A DNA stretch of 50,375 nt. Origin: Streptomyces celluloflavus. GTDB lineage: Bacteria; Actinomycetota; Actinomycetes; Streptomycetales; Streptomycetaceae. Made by a program: the position numbers and the translations under genes. Where the stretch lies: contig JOEL01000048.1 of NCBI GenBank assembly GCA_000720995.1, positions 1-50,375 of the forward strand, in the 5' to 3' direction. Positions 1 to 7,963 of the stretch are shown piece by piece; the first letter of the stretch is position 1; every line of letters starts with the position of its first letter. Under the pieces are notes generated by a model, which had not been told where the DNA came from, ran no database searches, and saw only the letters and a program-made list of their open reading frames with translations.

Positions 1-87
1 GCCCGCAGCCCGCAGCCCGCAGCCCGCAGCCCGCAGCCCGCAGCCCGCAGCCCGCAGCCCGCAGCCCGCAGCCCGCAGCCCGCAGCC
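1..87. repeat. Perfect 7-bp tandem repeat (GCCCGCA)n
   Basis: The window opens with about twelve uninterrupted copies of the heptamer GCCCGCA, running from base 1 to about 87 before breaking into GCCGCGCTTCC. It may extend left of the window. It lies just past the stop codon of the minus-strand M23 peptidase gene, so it is intergenic as far as can be seen. A 7-bp unit is not a multiple of three, so copy-number change inside any reading frame would shift it. The true length could be misassembled. Confidence 0.95.
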
Positions 88-109
88 GCGCTTCCCTGTG
101 CCACGAGAC

Positions 110-1066
110 TCAGCCGCCTTCTTGTGGCGGGATGTGCCACCTCCCACCCAGCGGACGGAATCGACGTGGGCGCCGGAAGCCGTACAAGCGACAGCCGAGG
201 CGAAGAGTGCGGACTCCCCGGAATCGGCCTGACCCGCAGCGCCGTACCGGTCGTGCCGGCCGCACCGGAGAGAGGCGGCCGAGAGCCCAGAGCGCAGCGG
301 CGGCCAGGGCGGCCGCGCCCACGAGTGCTGTCGGCGTCGGGATCGTCGGGGACTGGTGGGCCGCGAGGGCCGGCCCGGCTGGACTCGTAAGTCCTGGGGG
401 TTCCGGGATGCCGATGACCGGGAGAAGGCGGGACGGGCCGGCTCGGAGCAGGGACGGGGGCAGCAGCGAGAGCGGGTCGAGGTAGGTCTCGCCCCGGAGC
501 AGGCCCCAGTGGAGGCACGGTCCTCGGCAGTGGAACGGACCGCGTTGGAGGACGGCGACCGGCTGCCCTGCCACCACGAGGTCCCCCTTCCGGGCAGTGG
601 GACTCACCGGTTCGTACGTGGTGCGTAACGGGGGACTGCCCGAGCGGGACAACTCGATGGTGAGGACTCCCTGCCCGGCGACGGTCCCGGCGAAGGTCAC
701 CGTGCCCGGCGCGGCGGCGCGCACCGGAGCGCCGACGGAGGCCGCCACGTCTACACCGCGGTGGCCCGCTGCGTAGGGGGAAGGAGGCGGTTCCCAGCCG
801 CGCAGCACCGTGGGCGGCAGACCCGCCGGCCCGTCCACCGGCCAGGAACGGTCTGCCGTCGGTGCCTCGGCGCCTTCGGCGACGTGTCCCCGTACGCCTC
901 CCGTGATGCGTCCCGTATCGCGTTCCGGCGCGTGGCCCGGCAGGTGTGCCGAGGCGGCGGCGGGTGGCGCGGTGAGGGCGAGCGCTGTCGCGGCGCCCAG
1001 CACCGGTACCAGTCCCGTGAGGAAGGCCGCGGCGGACATCGCAACCGCTGCCGGGGCACGCCCCAT
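110..1066 (-). CDS. Secreted M23-family peptidase (murein endopeptidase-like)
   Basis: The 318-residue protein has a short N-terminus and hydrophobic segment (about residues 10-38) ending in an Ala-rich, signal-peptidase-like site. An M23/LytM-like domain covers about 75-205, with HRGVDV (H102, D106) and a downstream CLHWG motif (H186) that match the zinc-binding H-x3-D and HxH/HWG positions of the family. A second hydrophobic stretch (about 246-264) is followed by an Arg-rich tail, which looks like a C-terminal membrane anchor. The family cleaves peptidoglycan cross-bridges outside the membrane. The frame stays open far upstream. I chose the ATG at 1066 because it puts the signal sequence at the N-terminus. 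A start at 1366 would place about 100 low-complexity residues in front, although that ATG overlaps the stop of a small upstream ORF. No convincing ribosome binding site precedes either start. Confidence 0.75.
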   Translation of the reverse strand: MGRAPAAVAMSAAAFLTGLVPVLGAATALALTAPPAAASAHLPGHAPERDTGRITGGVRGHVAEGAEAPTADRSWPVDGPAGLPPTVLRGWEPPPSPYAAGHRGVDVAASVGAPVRAAAPGTVTFAGTVAGQGVLTIELSRSGSPPLRTTYEPVSPTARKGDLVVAGQPVAVLQRGPFHCRGPCLHWGLLRGETYLDPLSLLPPSLLRAGPSRLLPVIGIPEPPGLTSPAGPALAAHQSPTIPTPTALVGAAALAAAALWALGRLSPVRPARPVRRCGSGRFRGVRTLRLGCRLYGFRRPRRFRPLGGRWHIPPQEGG

Positions 1067-1362
1067 GCGTGCCGGGAAGAAGCAGCTGGGGCCGTACCGG
1101 GGCGGTGTCCCGTCAGGCGACGGGAGCGACGGTGGGGGCGGCCAGGCAGGAAAGGACGGGCGTGGCTTCGGCCGCCGTTGCCACCAGCCGCGCAGCCGTC
1201 CGCCGGGCGGGGACGGTGAGCGGGACGATGCGGTGGTCGCAGACGCGACGGATGCGGCAGACGCGGCCGATACGGCTCGTGAGGCAGCTGAGACTCGTGA
1301 GGTGGTCTCGCCGGGCGAGGCGTGCCGTGCCCGCGCCGCAGGCATGGCACACACCAGGGCCG

Positions 1363-1569
1363 TCATGCCGGGTCGATCACGGACGGCACACAGGGCGCGG
1401 GAGTGAAGAGCCGGGTCCGCACCGGAGACTCGTCGCAGGTGCCGCAAGTGCCGTTGCAGATTTCGTCGCAGGTCTCGTCGCATGTCTCGACGGTGGCGCA
1501 GTCGGCCGGGGCGTGGGGATCTTGGTCTGAATCTGTGGGTGACCGGCCGTTTGTGGATAACGGCGTCAC
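1363..1569 (-). CDS. Candidate small Cys-rich ORF (68 aa), unproven
   Basis: From a GTG at 1569 this minus-strand frame encodes 68 residues. Its middle has six cysteines spaced C-x5-C-x3-C-x3-C-x3-C-x2-C among Thr, Asp and Glu. From about codon 18 on, third positions are mostly G or C, as in real genes of this genome. The stop overlaps an ATG of the downstream M23 frame as ATGA (1363-1366), which hints at translational coupling. The fourth codon is TTA, rare in Streptomyces and read by the bldA tRNA. Against it, the ribosome binding site is weak, the Cys spacing partly follows a DNA repeat (GTCTCGTCGCA-like, about 1470-1492), and the start is uncertain (an ATG at 1608 is also in frame). I do not recognise the product. 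A metal-binding or RiPP-like peptide is speculation. Confidence 0.3.
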   Translation of the reverse strand: MTPLSTNGRSPTDSDQDPHAPADCATVETCDETCDEICNGTCGTCDESPVRTRLFTPAPCVPSVIDPA

Positions 1570-1822
1570 CTGTCCCGGGCGCAGAAGGGCGCGTGTCGCC
1601 CACGGCATCGGCCGTCCCGTACACTTCTTGTGGCGATCCGGGTCACCGGGTCGACTTCGCACGCCCCGCCGTCAGTGCACCAGTCCCCTTCGGGCAGCAC
1701 GATGGCCGCGCTCCTCGGTCCTAGGACGGTTCCGCAAGGTTCCGTCCTCGGCAGGCGCGTCGGGGCGTCAGGCACCGCGGCCGACCGGCCGCAGTGGAAC
1801 CGAGAACACAAGGAGTACGGCC
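1570..1822 (+). promoter_or_regulatory. rpsB promoter/leader region with alternative hairpins
   Basis: This is the non-coding region upstream of rpsB. It contains a perfect 10-bp palindrome GTCCTAGGAC (1718-1727). A second inverted repeat, AGGACGG (1723-1729) with CCGTCCT (1742-1748), encloses a 12-nt loop. The two pairings share bases 1723-1727 and exclude each other, so the transcript could adopt alternative structures. Ribosomal protein genes often have autoregulatory leaders bound by their own product, but whether this one is such an element is inference. No promoter could be assigned with confidence. The rpsB ribosome binding site is AAGGAG at 1810-1815. Confidence 0.45.
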
Positions 1823-2722
1823 ATGGCCGTCGTCACGATGCGGGAGCTGCTGGAGAGCGGCGTCCACTTCGGGCACCAGACCCGTCGCTGGAACCCGAAG
1901 ATGAAGCGCTTCATCTTCACCGAGCGCAACGGCATCTACATCATCGACCTGCTCCAGTCGCTGTCGTACATCGACCGCGCCTACGAGTTCGTCAAGGAGA
2001 CCGTTGCCCACGGCGGCTCCGTCATGTTCGTCGGTACGAAGAAGCAGGCCCAGGAGGCCATTGCCGAGCAGGCGACTCGCGTGGGCATGCCCTACGTGAA
2101 CCAGCGCTGGCTCGGCGGCATGCTGACCAACTTCTCGACCGTCTACAAGCGCCTCCAGCGCCTGAAGGAGCTCGAGCAGATCGACTTCGAGGATGTGGCC
2201 GCCTCCGGCCTCACCAAGAAGGAGCTGCTCGTCCTCTCCCGCGAGAAGGCCAAGCTGGAGAAGACCCTCGGCGGTATCCGCGAGATGCAGAAGGTGCCCA
2301 GCGCCGTCTGGATCGTGGACACCAAGAAGGAGCACATCGCCGTCGGCGAGGCGCGCAAGCTCAACATCCCGGTCGTCGCGATCCTCGACACCAACTGCGA
2401 CCCGGACGAGGTCGACTACAAGATCCCGGGCAACGACGACGCGATCCGCTCCGTCACCCTGCTCACCCGCGTGATCGCCGACGCCGTCGCCGAGGGCCTC
2501 ATCGCCCGCTCCGGTGCCGCCACCGGCGACCAGAAGCCCGGCGACAAGGCTGCCGCCGAGCCGCTGGCCGAGTGGGAGCGCGACCTGCTTGAGGGCGAGA
2601 AGAAGGCCGACTCCGAGGACGCGGCCGAGAAGCCCGCCGAGGAAGCTGCTGCCCCCGAGGCCGCTGCCGCTGAGGCCGCTGCCCCCGAGGCCGAGAAGCC
2701 GGCCACGGACGAGCAGGCCTGA
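1823..2722 (+). CDS. rpsB: 30S ribosomal protein S2
   Basis: The 299-residue S2 protein binds the head/body junction of the 30S subunit. The N-terminus carries the family hallmark [13 protein letters not shown] (about residues 15-27), and the conserved S2 body extends to about residue 225. The last 75 residues form an Ala/Glu/Pro-rich tail typical of actinobacterial S2, so the protein is longer than the E. coli form (about 240 aa). The ATG at 1823 follows AAGGAG with a 7-nt spacer. The upstream open frame is non-coding in character. It is followed by tsf, 100 nt downstream, with a strong hairpin between them, the usual rpsB-tsf arrangement. Confidence 0.98.
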   Translation: MAVVTMRELLESGVHFGHQTRRWNPKMKRFIFTERNGIYIIDLLQSLSYIDRAYEFVKETVAHGGSVMFVGTKKQAQEAIAEQATRVGMPYVNQRWLGGMLTNFSTVYKRLQRLKELEQIDFEDVAASGLTKKELLVLSREKAKLEKTLGGIREMQKVPSAVWIVDTKKEHIAVGEARKLNIPVVAILDTNCDPDEVDYKIPGNDDAIRSVTLLTRVIADAVAEGLIARSGAATGDQKPGDKAAAEPLAEWERDLLEGEKKADSEDAAEKPAEEAAAPEAAAAEAAAPEAEKPATDEQA

Positions 2723-2740
2723 CCCTCAGAACCGGTTGAC

Positions 2741-2780
2741 GACGGCGGGGGCGGGCGCCACAAGCGCCGCCCCCGCCGTC
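2741..2780 (+). terminator. GC-rich hairpin between rpsB and tsf (attenuator-like)
   Basis: A near-perfect stem of about 17 bp with one bulged base: GACGGCGGGGGC... pairs with ...GCCCCCGCCGTC around a short CACAA loop. It begins 18 nt after the rpsB stop. There is no clean U-tract, but T-rich sequence (ATCTTTCGACTTTCG) follows shortly after. The position suggests partial termination that lowers tsf expression relative to rpsB, or an RNA processing or stability element. Confidence 0.75.
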
Positions 2781-2822
2781 CACCCGTAGATCTTTCGACT
2801 TTCGAGAAGAGATTCACAGACC

Positions 2823-3659
2823 ATGGCGAACTACACCGCCGCTGACGTCAAGAAGCTCCGCGAGCTCACCGGCGCCGGCATGATGGACTGCAAGAAGGCG
2901 ATCGACGAGGCCGAGGGCAACGTCGAGAAGGCCGTCGAGATCCTCCGCGTCAAGGGCCAGAAGGGCGTCGCCAAGCGCGAGAGCCGTTCGGCCGAGAACG
3001 GCGCCGTCGTCTCGCTCATCGCCGACGACAAGTCCTCCGGCGTCCTCCTTGAGCTCAAGTGCGAGACCGACTTCGTAGCCAAGGGTGACAAGTTCCAGGC
3101 CGTCGCCGACGCGCTCGCCGCGCACGTCGCCAAGACCTCCCCGGCCGACCTCGAAGCGCTGCTCGCCTCCGAGATCGAGGCCGGCAAGACCGTCCAGGCG
3201 TACGTCGACGAGGCCAACGCCACCCTGGGCGAGAAGATCGTCCTGGACCGCTTCGCGCAGTTCTCCGGCGGCTACGTCGCCGCTTACATGCACCGCACCA
3301 TGCCCGACCTCCCGCCGCAGGTCGGCGTCCTGGTCGAGCTGGACAAGGAGAACGCCCAGGTCGCGAAGGACGTCGCGCAGCACATCGCCGCCTTCTCGCC
3401 GAAGTACGTCTCCCGCGAGGACGTCCCGGCCGACGTCGTCGAGAACGAGCGCCGGGTCGCCGAGGCCACCGCGAAGGAGGAGGGCAAGCCCGAGGCCGCC
3501 CTTCCGAAGATCGTCGAGGGTCGCGTCAACGGCTTCTTCAAGGAGCACGCGCTGCTGGACCAGGCGTTCGCCAAGGACAACAAGAAGACCGTCCAGAAGA
3601 TCCTGGACGAGGCGGGTGTCTCGCTGAAGCGCTTCGCGCGCATCCGCGTCGGCGCCTGA
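2823..3659 (+). CDS. tsf: Elongation factor Ts
   Basis: The 278-residue protein is the guanine nucleotide exchange factor that regenerates EF-Tu-GTP. It has the N-terminal UBA-like domain with the [15 protein letters not shown] motif (about residues 12-26) and the [10 protein letters not shown] motif (about 81-90) that contacts the EF-Tu Mg/nucleotide site. The core domains run to the end. The length fits the actinobacterial type. The ATG at 2823 is preceded by a purine-rich GAGAAGAGA. It is the second gene of the rpsB-tsf operon and is probably also controlled by the hairpin in the intergenic gap. Confidence 0.98.
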   Translation: MANYTAADVKKLRELTGAGMMDCKKAIDEAEGNVEKAVEILRVKGQKGVAKRESRSAENGAVVSLIADDKSSGVLLELKCETDFVAKGDKFQAVADALAAHVAKTSPADLEALLASEIEAGKTVQAYVDEANATLGEKIVLDRFAQFSGGYVAAYMHRTMPDLPPQVGVLVELDKENAQVAKDVAQHIAAFSPKYVSREDVPADVVENERRVAEATAKEEGKPEAALPKIVEGRVNGFFKEHALLDQAFAKDNKKTVQKILDEAGVSLKRFARIRVGA

Positions 3660-3743
3660 GCCTGCCGCGAAGGCAGCGAATGACCTGCGACCCCGCTAGG
3701 GTCGTACGCAGTCGGCCGCTCACCGGCCGGCCGCAGATGTGAC

Positions 3744-3799
3744 GAGGAGGCCATTGCCGCACAGGGATCTGACCCAGACCCACGGCAATGGCCTTCTTC
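3744..3799 (+). terminator. Long hairpin between tsf and pyrH
   Basis: A 16-bp stem with two G-U wobbles, GAGGAGGCCATTGCCG (3744-3759) against CGGCAATGGCCTTCTTC (3783-3799), closes a 23-nt loop. It ends 84 nt after tsf and only 22 nt before the pyrH start. It could terminate rpsB-tsf transcription, act as an attenuator for pyrH, or shape the pyrH leader. The motif TAGGGT at 3697-3702, just upstream, fits a -10 element for pyrH, without a clear -35. Confidence 0.7.
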
Positions 3800-3821
3800 G
3801 TATGTGCACGAGGAGAGCTCA

Positions 3822-4592
3822 ATGAATCACGGTGCCGACGGCGCGGACACAGACAATGCCGGCCACGGCGGGAGGCGGCGCTTCCTGCTGAAGCTGTCGG
3901 GCGAGGCGTTCGCCGGCGGCGGTGGACTCGGTGTGGACCCCGATGTCGTGCACGCCATGGCTCGCGAGATCGCCGCCGTGGTACGCGACGGCTACGAGAT
4001 CGCCATCGTGATCGGCGGCGGCAACTTCTTCCGCGGCGCCGAACTCCAGCAACGCGGTATGGACCGGGCCCGCTCCGACTACATGGGCATGCTCGGCACG
4101 GTCATGAACTGCCTCGCCCTCCAGGACTTCCTGGAGAAGGAAGGCATCGACTCCCGCGTCCAGACCGCCATCACCATGGGCCAGGTCGCGGAGCCGTACA
4201 TCCCGCTGCGCGCGGTGCGCCACCTGGAGAAGGGCCGGGTCGTCATCTTCGGCGCCGGCATGGGCATGCCGTACTTCTCCACCGACACCACCGCCGCCCA
4301 GCGCGCCTTGGAGATCGACGCCGAGGCGATGCTGATGGGCAAGAACGGCGTGGACGGGGTCTACGACTCCGACCCCAAGAAGAACCCCGACGCGGTCAAG
4401 TTCGACGCCCTCGAATACGGTGAGGTCATCACCCGCGACCTGAAGATCGCCGATGCCACGGCCATCACACTGTGCCGCGACAACAAGCTTCCGATCCTCG
4501 TCTTCGAACTGCTCGCCGAGGGCAACATCGCGCGCGCGGTGAAGGGTGAGAAGATCGGCACGCTCGTCAGCGATCAGGGCACCCGGGCCTGA
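3822..4592 (+). CDS. pyrH: UMP kinase
   Basis: The 256-residue amino-acid-kinase-fold enzyme phosphorylates UMP to UDP in pyrimidine nucleotide synthesis. The motifs are [10 protein letters not shown] near the N-terminus (phosphate-binding Lys), IGGGNFFRG (about residues 65-73), the [14 protein letters not shown] segment (about 144-157) and the downstream [17 protein letters not shown] region. A short Asp-rich N-terminal extension precedes the kinase core. I chose the ATG at 3822 because AGGAG (3811-3815) lies 6 nt upstream. An in-frame ATG at 3804 lacks such a site and falls next to the preceding hairpin. It is followed 175 nt downstream by frr. Confidence 0.97.
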   Translation: MNHGADGADTDNAGHGGRRRFLLKLSGEAFAGGGGLGVDPDVVHAMAREIAAVVRDGYEIAIVIGGGNFFRGAELQQRGMDRARSDYMGMLGTVMNCLALQDFLEKEGIDSRVQTAITMGQVAEPYIPLRAVRHLEKGRVVIFGAGMGMPYFSTDTTAAQRALEIDAEAMLMGKNGVDGVYDSDPKKNPDAVKFDALEYGEVITRDLKIADATAITLCRDNKLPILVFELLAEGNIARAVKGEKIGTLVSDQGTRA

Positions 4593-4767
4593 CGGCCCCA
4601 ACTGCCGCGATGGCGTACGGGCATCGGCCTGTACGGGCGGCAGCTCCCGGCCGGGGGTGGACCCCGGCACGGGGATGGACAACCGCCTGCCGGTCGGACA
4701 CCGTGCAGGAGTAGACGCGCGGCAGGGGCGAGGCTCTGCTTCTTACCGAAAAGACCAGGAGCAAGTG

Positions 4768-5325
4768 GTGATCGAAGAGATCCTCCTCGAAGCCGAGGAG
4801 AAGATGGAGAAGGCCGTCGTGGTCGCCAAGGAGGACTTCGCCGCGATCCGCACCGGGCGTGCGCACCCGGCGATGTTCAACAAGATCGTGGCGGACTACT
4901 ACGGCGCATTGACGCCGATCAACCAGCTGGCGTCGTTCTCGGTGCCGGAACCGCGGATGGCCGTGGTGACCCCGTTCGACAAGAGCGCGCTGCGCAACAT
5001 CGAGCAGGCGATCCGCGACTCCGACCTCGGCGTCAACCCGAGCAACGACGGCAACATCATCCGCGTGCACTTCCCGGAGCTCACCGAGGAGCGCCGCCGG
5101 GAATACATCAAGGTCGCCAAGACCAAGGCCGAGGACTCGAAGATCTCGATCCGGAGCATCCGCCGCAAGGCCAAGGAAACCCTCGACAAGCTCGTCAAGG
5201 ACAAGGAGTCCGGCGAGGACGAGGTGCGCCGCGCGGAGAAGGAGCTCGACGACACCACCGCGAAGTACGTCGCGCAGGTGGACGAGCTCCTCAAGCACAA
5301 GGAATCCGAGCTCCTAGAGGTCTGA
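4768..5325 (+). CDS. frr: Ribosome recycling factor
   Basis: The 185-residue protein splits the post-termination ribosome together with EF-G. It matches the family length exactly and carries the conserved segments AIRTGRAHP (about residues 29-37), [13 protein letters not shown] (about 44-56) and the C-terminal [18 protein letters not shown] helix. The GTG at 4768 has AGGAG (4757-4761) 6 nt upstream. The frame is open further upstream, but that part does not resemble the family. The stop overlaps the cdsA start as TGATG, so the two are probably translationally coupled. Confidence 0.97.
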   Translation: MIEEILLEAEEKMEKAVVVAKEDFAAIRTGRAHPAMFNKIVADYYGALTPINQLASFSVPEPRMAVVTPFDKSALRNIEQAIRDSDLGVNPSNDGNIIRVHFPELTEERRREYIKVAKTKAEDSKISIRSIRRKAKETLDKLVKDKESGEDEVRRAEKELDDTTAKYVAQVDELLKHKESELLEV

Positions 5326-6455
5326 TGAACCAGTCATCCTGGGGAGCCCCGCCCGGCGCCGGTCAATGGGGACCACCCGACCAGGGACCGGCCTCCGCAC
5401 TCCGCGGGGCGGCGCCCCCCGCCTCGGCGGGCCCCGTACCCCACGAGGGCGACATGGCGCAGACCCGCCCCATGCCCATCGTGCCCGGCCCAGGCGGACA
5501 CCAGGACGACCACCGGGACCACCGGGGGGCTGCTCGCCGGAGCGGCCCCCTGTTCCGCGACGAAAAGCCGCAGGAGCCCATGTCCACCTCTTTCCCCGGG
5601 CCCGACAGCTCGCAGGACTCAGAGAAGCCGAAGAAGAAGAGCGCGGGACGCAATCTGCGCGCCGCCATAGGGGTCGGCGTCGGCCTCGGCGTGATCATCA
5701 TCGCCTCGCTCTTCGTCTACAAGCCCGTCTTCATCGGCGTGATAGCGATCGCCGTTGTCGTGGGCCTGTGGGAGCTGACCTCGCGGCTGGCGGAGCGCAA
5801 GGACATCCAGGTACCGCTGGTGCCGCTCGCCGTCGGCGGCACCGCCATGGTGGTCGCCGGATATGTGCGCGGCACCGAAGGCGCATGGGTGGCGATGGCG
5901 CTCACGGCGCTCGCCGTCCTCGTCTGGCGGATGACCGAAGCGCCCGAGAACTATTTGCGGGATGTCACGGCCGGTGTCTTCGCCGCGTTCTACGTGCCGT
6001 TCCTCGCGACGTTCGTGGCGCTGATGCTCGCGGCCGAGGCCGACGGACCGCAGCGGGTACTGACATTCCTGCTGCTGACCGTCGTCAGCGACACCGGGGC
6101 GTACGCGGTGGGCTGGCGGTTCGGCAAGCACAAGCTCGCGCCACGGATCAGCCCCGGCAAGACCCGAGAGGGCCTGGTCGGCGCGGTGCTGTTCGCCATG
6201 GTCGCCGGGGCGCTCTGCATGGAGTTCCTGATCAAGAACGGCGTCTGGTGGCAGGGGCTGCTGCTCGGCCTCACGGTCGCGGCCAGCGCCACCCTCGGCG
6301 ACCTGGGCGAATCCATGATCAAGCGCGACCTCGGCATCAAGGACATGGGCACCCTGCTCCCCGGCCACGGCGGCATCATGGACCGGCTCGACTCGCTGCT
6401 GCCGACCGCCCCCGTGGTCTGGCTGCTGTTCGTGATCTTCGTGGGCTCGGGCTGA
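5325..6455 (+). CDS. cdsA: Phosphatidate cytidylyltransferase (CDP-diglyceride synthase)
   Basis: The integral membrane enzyme makes CDP-diacylglycerol from phosphatidic acid and CTP, the branch point of phospholipid synthesis. The 376-residue protein begins with about 100 hydrophilic Gly/Pro/Asp-rich residues, common in actinobacterial orthologues, followed by about eight hydrophobic segments. The CDS signature SMIKRDLGIKDMGT and PGHGGIMDRLDS lie near residues 330-359, with the expected Lys, Asp and His residues. It starts one base into the frr stop (TGATG). A good terminator at 6540-6570 closes the transcript. Confidence 0.96.
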   Translation: MNQSSWGAPPGAGQWGPPDQGPASALRGAAPPASAGPVPHEGDMAQTRPMPIVPGPGGHQDDHRDHRGAARRSGPLFRDEKPQEPMSTSFPGPDSSQDSEKPKKKSAGRNLRAAIGVGVGLGVIIIASLFVYKPVFIGVIAIAVVVGLWELTSRLAERKDIQVPLVPLAVGGTAMVVAGYVRGTEGAWVAMALTALAVLVWRMTEAPENYLRDVTAGVFAAFYVPFLATFVALMLAAEADGPQRVLTFLLLTVVSDTGAYAVGWRFGKHKLAPRISPGKTREGLVGAVLFAMVAGALCMEFLIKNGVWWQGLLLGLTVAASATLGDLGESMIKRDLGIKDMGTLLPGHGGIMDRLDSLLPTAPVVWLLFVIFVGSG

Positions 6456-6539
6456 GCCGCCGGCTCGTTCGCACGACGGCTCCGCCGCCTCGGGATTCCG
6501 CGCGAATTCCCTGCATACGAGGGGCGCACGACGGCCCGG

Positions 6540-6570
6540 AGGGGCCTGCCGCATGACGTGGCAGGCCCCT
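6540..6570 (+). terminator. Rho-independent-like terminator after cdsA
   Basis: A perfect 11-bp stem, AGGGGCCTGCC with GGCAGGCCCCT, around a 9-nt loop is followed by CTTCGCG. It lies 84 nt beyond the cdsA stop and just upstream of the rlmN start, so it probably separates the two transcripts. Confidence 0.8.
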
Positions 6571-6599
6571 CTTCGCGCGTCTGCGACACTGGTATGACC

Positions 6600-7706
6600 A
6601 TGCCTGCACCTGGAGAACTCACTTTCGTCGCGCCGCGCGGAGCCAAGAAGCCCCCGCGGCACCTTGCCGATCTCACCCCCGTAGAGCGCCGCGAAGCGGT
6701 GGCCGCGATCGGCGAGAAGCCGTTCCGCGCCAAGCAGCTCTCGCAGCACTACTTCGCCCGTTACGCGCACGACCCGGCGCAGTGGACCGACATCCCGGCG
6801 GCGGCGCGCGAGAAGCTGGCGGCGGAGCTGCTGCCGGACCTGATGAACGTGGTGCGGCACATCTCCTGCGACGACGACACCACCCGCAAGACCCTGTGGA
6901 AGCTGCACGACGGCACGCTCGTAGAGTCGGTGCTGATGCGCTACCCGGACCGGGTCACCATGTGCATCTCCTCGCAGGCCGGCTGCGGAATGAACTGCCC
7001 GTTCTGCGCCACCGGACAGGCGGGCCTGGACCGCAACCTCTCCACCGCCGAGATCGTGCACCAGATCGTCGACGGGATGCGCGCGCTGCGTGACGGCGAG
7101 GTTCCGGGCGGTCCGGCGCGGCTCTCCAACATCGTCTTCATGGGTATGGGCGAGCCGCTCGCCAACTACAAGCGGGTGGTCGGCGCCATCCGGCGGCTCA
7201 CGGACCCGGAGCCGGACGGAATCGGTCTGTCGCAGCGCGGTATCACCGTCTCCACGGTCGGCCTGGTCCCCGCGATGCTCCGTTTCGCGGACGAGGGGTT
7301 CAAGTGCCGGCTCGCCGTGTCGCTGCACGCGCCCGACGACGAGCTGCGCGACACCCTCGTCCCAGTCAACACCCGCTGGAAGGTCCGCGAGGTCCTGGAC
7401 GCGGCGTGGGAGTACGCCGAGAAGTCCGGCCGTCGCATCTCCATCGAGTACGCCCTGATCCGCGACATCAACGATCAGGCATGGCGCGGTGACCTGCTGG
7501 GACGGCTGCTGAAGGGCAAGCGCGTCCATGTGAACCTGATCCCGCTGAACCCGACGCCCGGCTCGAAGTGGACCGCCTCGCGGCCCGAGGACGAGCAGGC
7601 GTTCGTACGGGCCATCGAGGCGCATGGTGTGCCGGTGACCGTCCGGGACACCCGCGGTCAGGAGATCGACGGCGCCTGCGGGCAGCTCGCAGCCGCGGAA
7701 CGCTGA
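6600..7706 (+). CDS. rlmN: Dual-specificity 23S rRNA/tRNA adenine-C2 methyltransferase
   Basis: The radical-SAM enzyme methylates A2503 of 23S rRNA and A37 of some tRNAs. The 368-residue protein has the cluster motif C129-x3-C133-x2-C136 ([12 protein letters not shown]), the [10 protein letters not shown] segment, and a C-terminal GACGQL in which C360 matches the second catalytic Cys. I start at the ATG at 6600 by similarity of the [15 protein letters not shown]-terminus to Streptomyces relatives. An ATG at 6594 is also in frame. There is no ribosome binding site, and GACACT (6585-6590) looks like a -10 box about 10 nt upstream, so the message may be leaderless. Confidence 0.96.
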   Translation: MPAPGELTFVAPRGAKKPPRHLADLTPVERREAVAAIGEKPFRAKQLSQHYFARYAHDPAQWTDIPAAAREKLAAELLPDLMNVVRHISCDDDTTRKTLWKLHDGTLVESVLMRYPDRVTMCISSQAGCGMNCPFCATGQAGLDRNLSTAEIVHQIVDGMRALRDGEVPGGPARLSNIVFMGMGEPLANYKRVVGAIRRLTDPEPDGIGLSQRGITVSTVGLVPAMLRFADEGFKCRLAVSLHAPDDELRDTLVPVNTRWKVREVLDAAWEYAEKSGRRISIEYALIRDINDQAWRGDLLGRLLKGKRVHVNLIPLNPTPGSKWTASRPEDEQAFVRAIEAHGVPVTVRDTRGQEIDGACGQLAAAER

Positions 7707-7717
7707 CCGTTCGCTGG

Positions 7718-7723
7718 TACCGT
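7718..7723 (+). promoter_or_regulatory. Possible -10 element for the thiamine transporter operon
   Basis: TACCGT fits the Streptomyces TANNNT -10 pattern, lies just past the rlmN stop and would place transcription start a few bases before the TPP riboswitch. No clear -35 box is visible. Confidence 0.3.
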
Positions 7724-7744
7724 GTGATCGAACAAATGCACATT

Positions 7745-7850
7745 CCGACAGGGGAGCGCCACAGCGCTGAGAGTGCGGAAGCGTCGTAAAGATACGGTGC
7801 CCGCAGACCCTTGAACCTCGCCCGGGTCATTCCGGGTAGGAAGTTCGGTC
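7745..7850 (+). ncRNA. TPP riboswitch (THI element)
   Basis: The aptamer hallmarks occur in order: AGGGGAGC (7750-7757), GCTGAGAG (7766-7773), then AGACCCTTGAACCT (7806-7817), and the CCCGGGTCATTCCGGGTAGGAAG 3' part (7821-7843), which forms the last helix. This matches the conserved thiamine pyrophosphate aptamer, in which CUGAGA and CUUGAACCU form the ligand pocket. It lies directly upstream of the thiamine ABC transporter operon, the usual context for repression by TPP. The likely expression platform is the hairpin at 7868-7931. Confidence 0.95.
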
Positions 7851-7867
7851 ATCACTCATGCTGTTGC

Positions 7868-7931
7868 GCCCCGCCCGGAATCCGCTCGACGGACGTCAAC
7901 CGACGCCGTCGGCAGCGGCACCGGGCGGGGC
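7868..7931 (+). terminator. Expression platform hairpin of the TPP riboswitch
   Basis: GCCCCGCCCGG (7868-7878) and CCGGGCGGGGC (7921-7931) form a perfect 11-bp stem with smaller inner pairing (CGACGG with CCGTCG). CGCGTCTCTTCCTGG follows. It lies between the aptamer and the thiB ribosome binding site (7953-7959). Termination when TPP is bound is the likely mode. Masking of the ribosome binding site by a longer fold is an alternative. Confidence 0.7.
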
Positions 7932-7963
7932 CGCGTCTCTTCCTGGCCAGCCAGGAGGAATCA

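Noticed and set aside
1-87. CRISPR array
   Set aside because: The units are directly abutting 7-mers without spacers.
6457-6599. Extra gene between cdsA and rlmN
   Set aside because: Short frames here show no coding signal; the gap holds a terminator and probably the rlmN promoter.
5619-7625. 668-codon minus-strand open frame over cdsA and rlmN
   Set aside because: Antisense of two well-supported genes; composition not protein-like.
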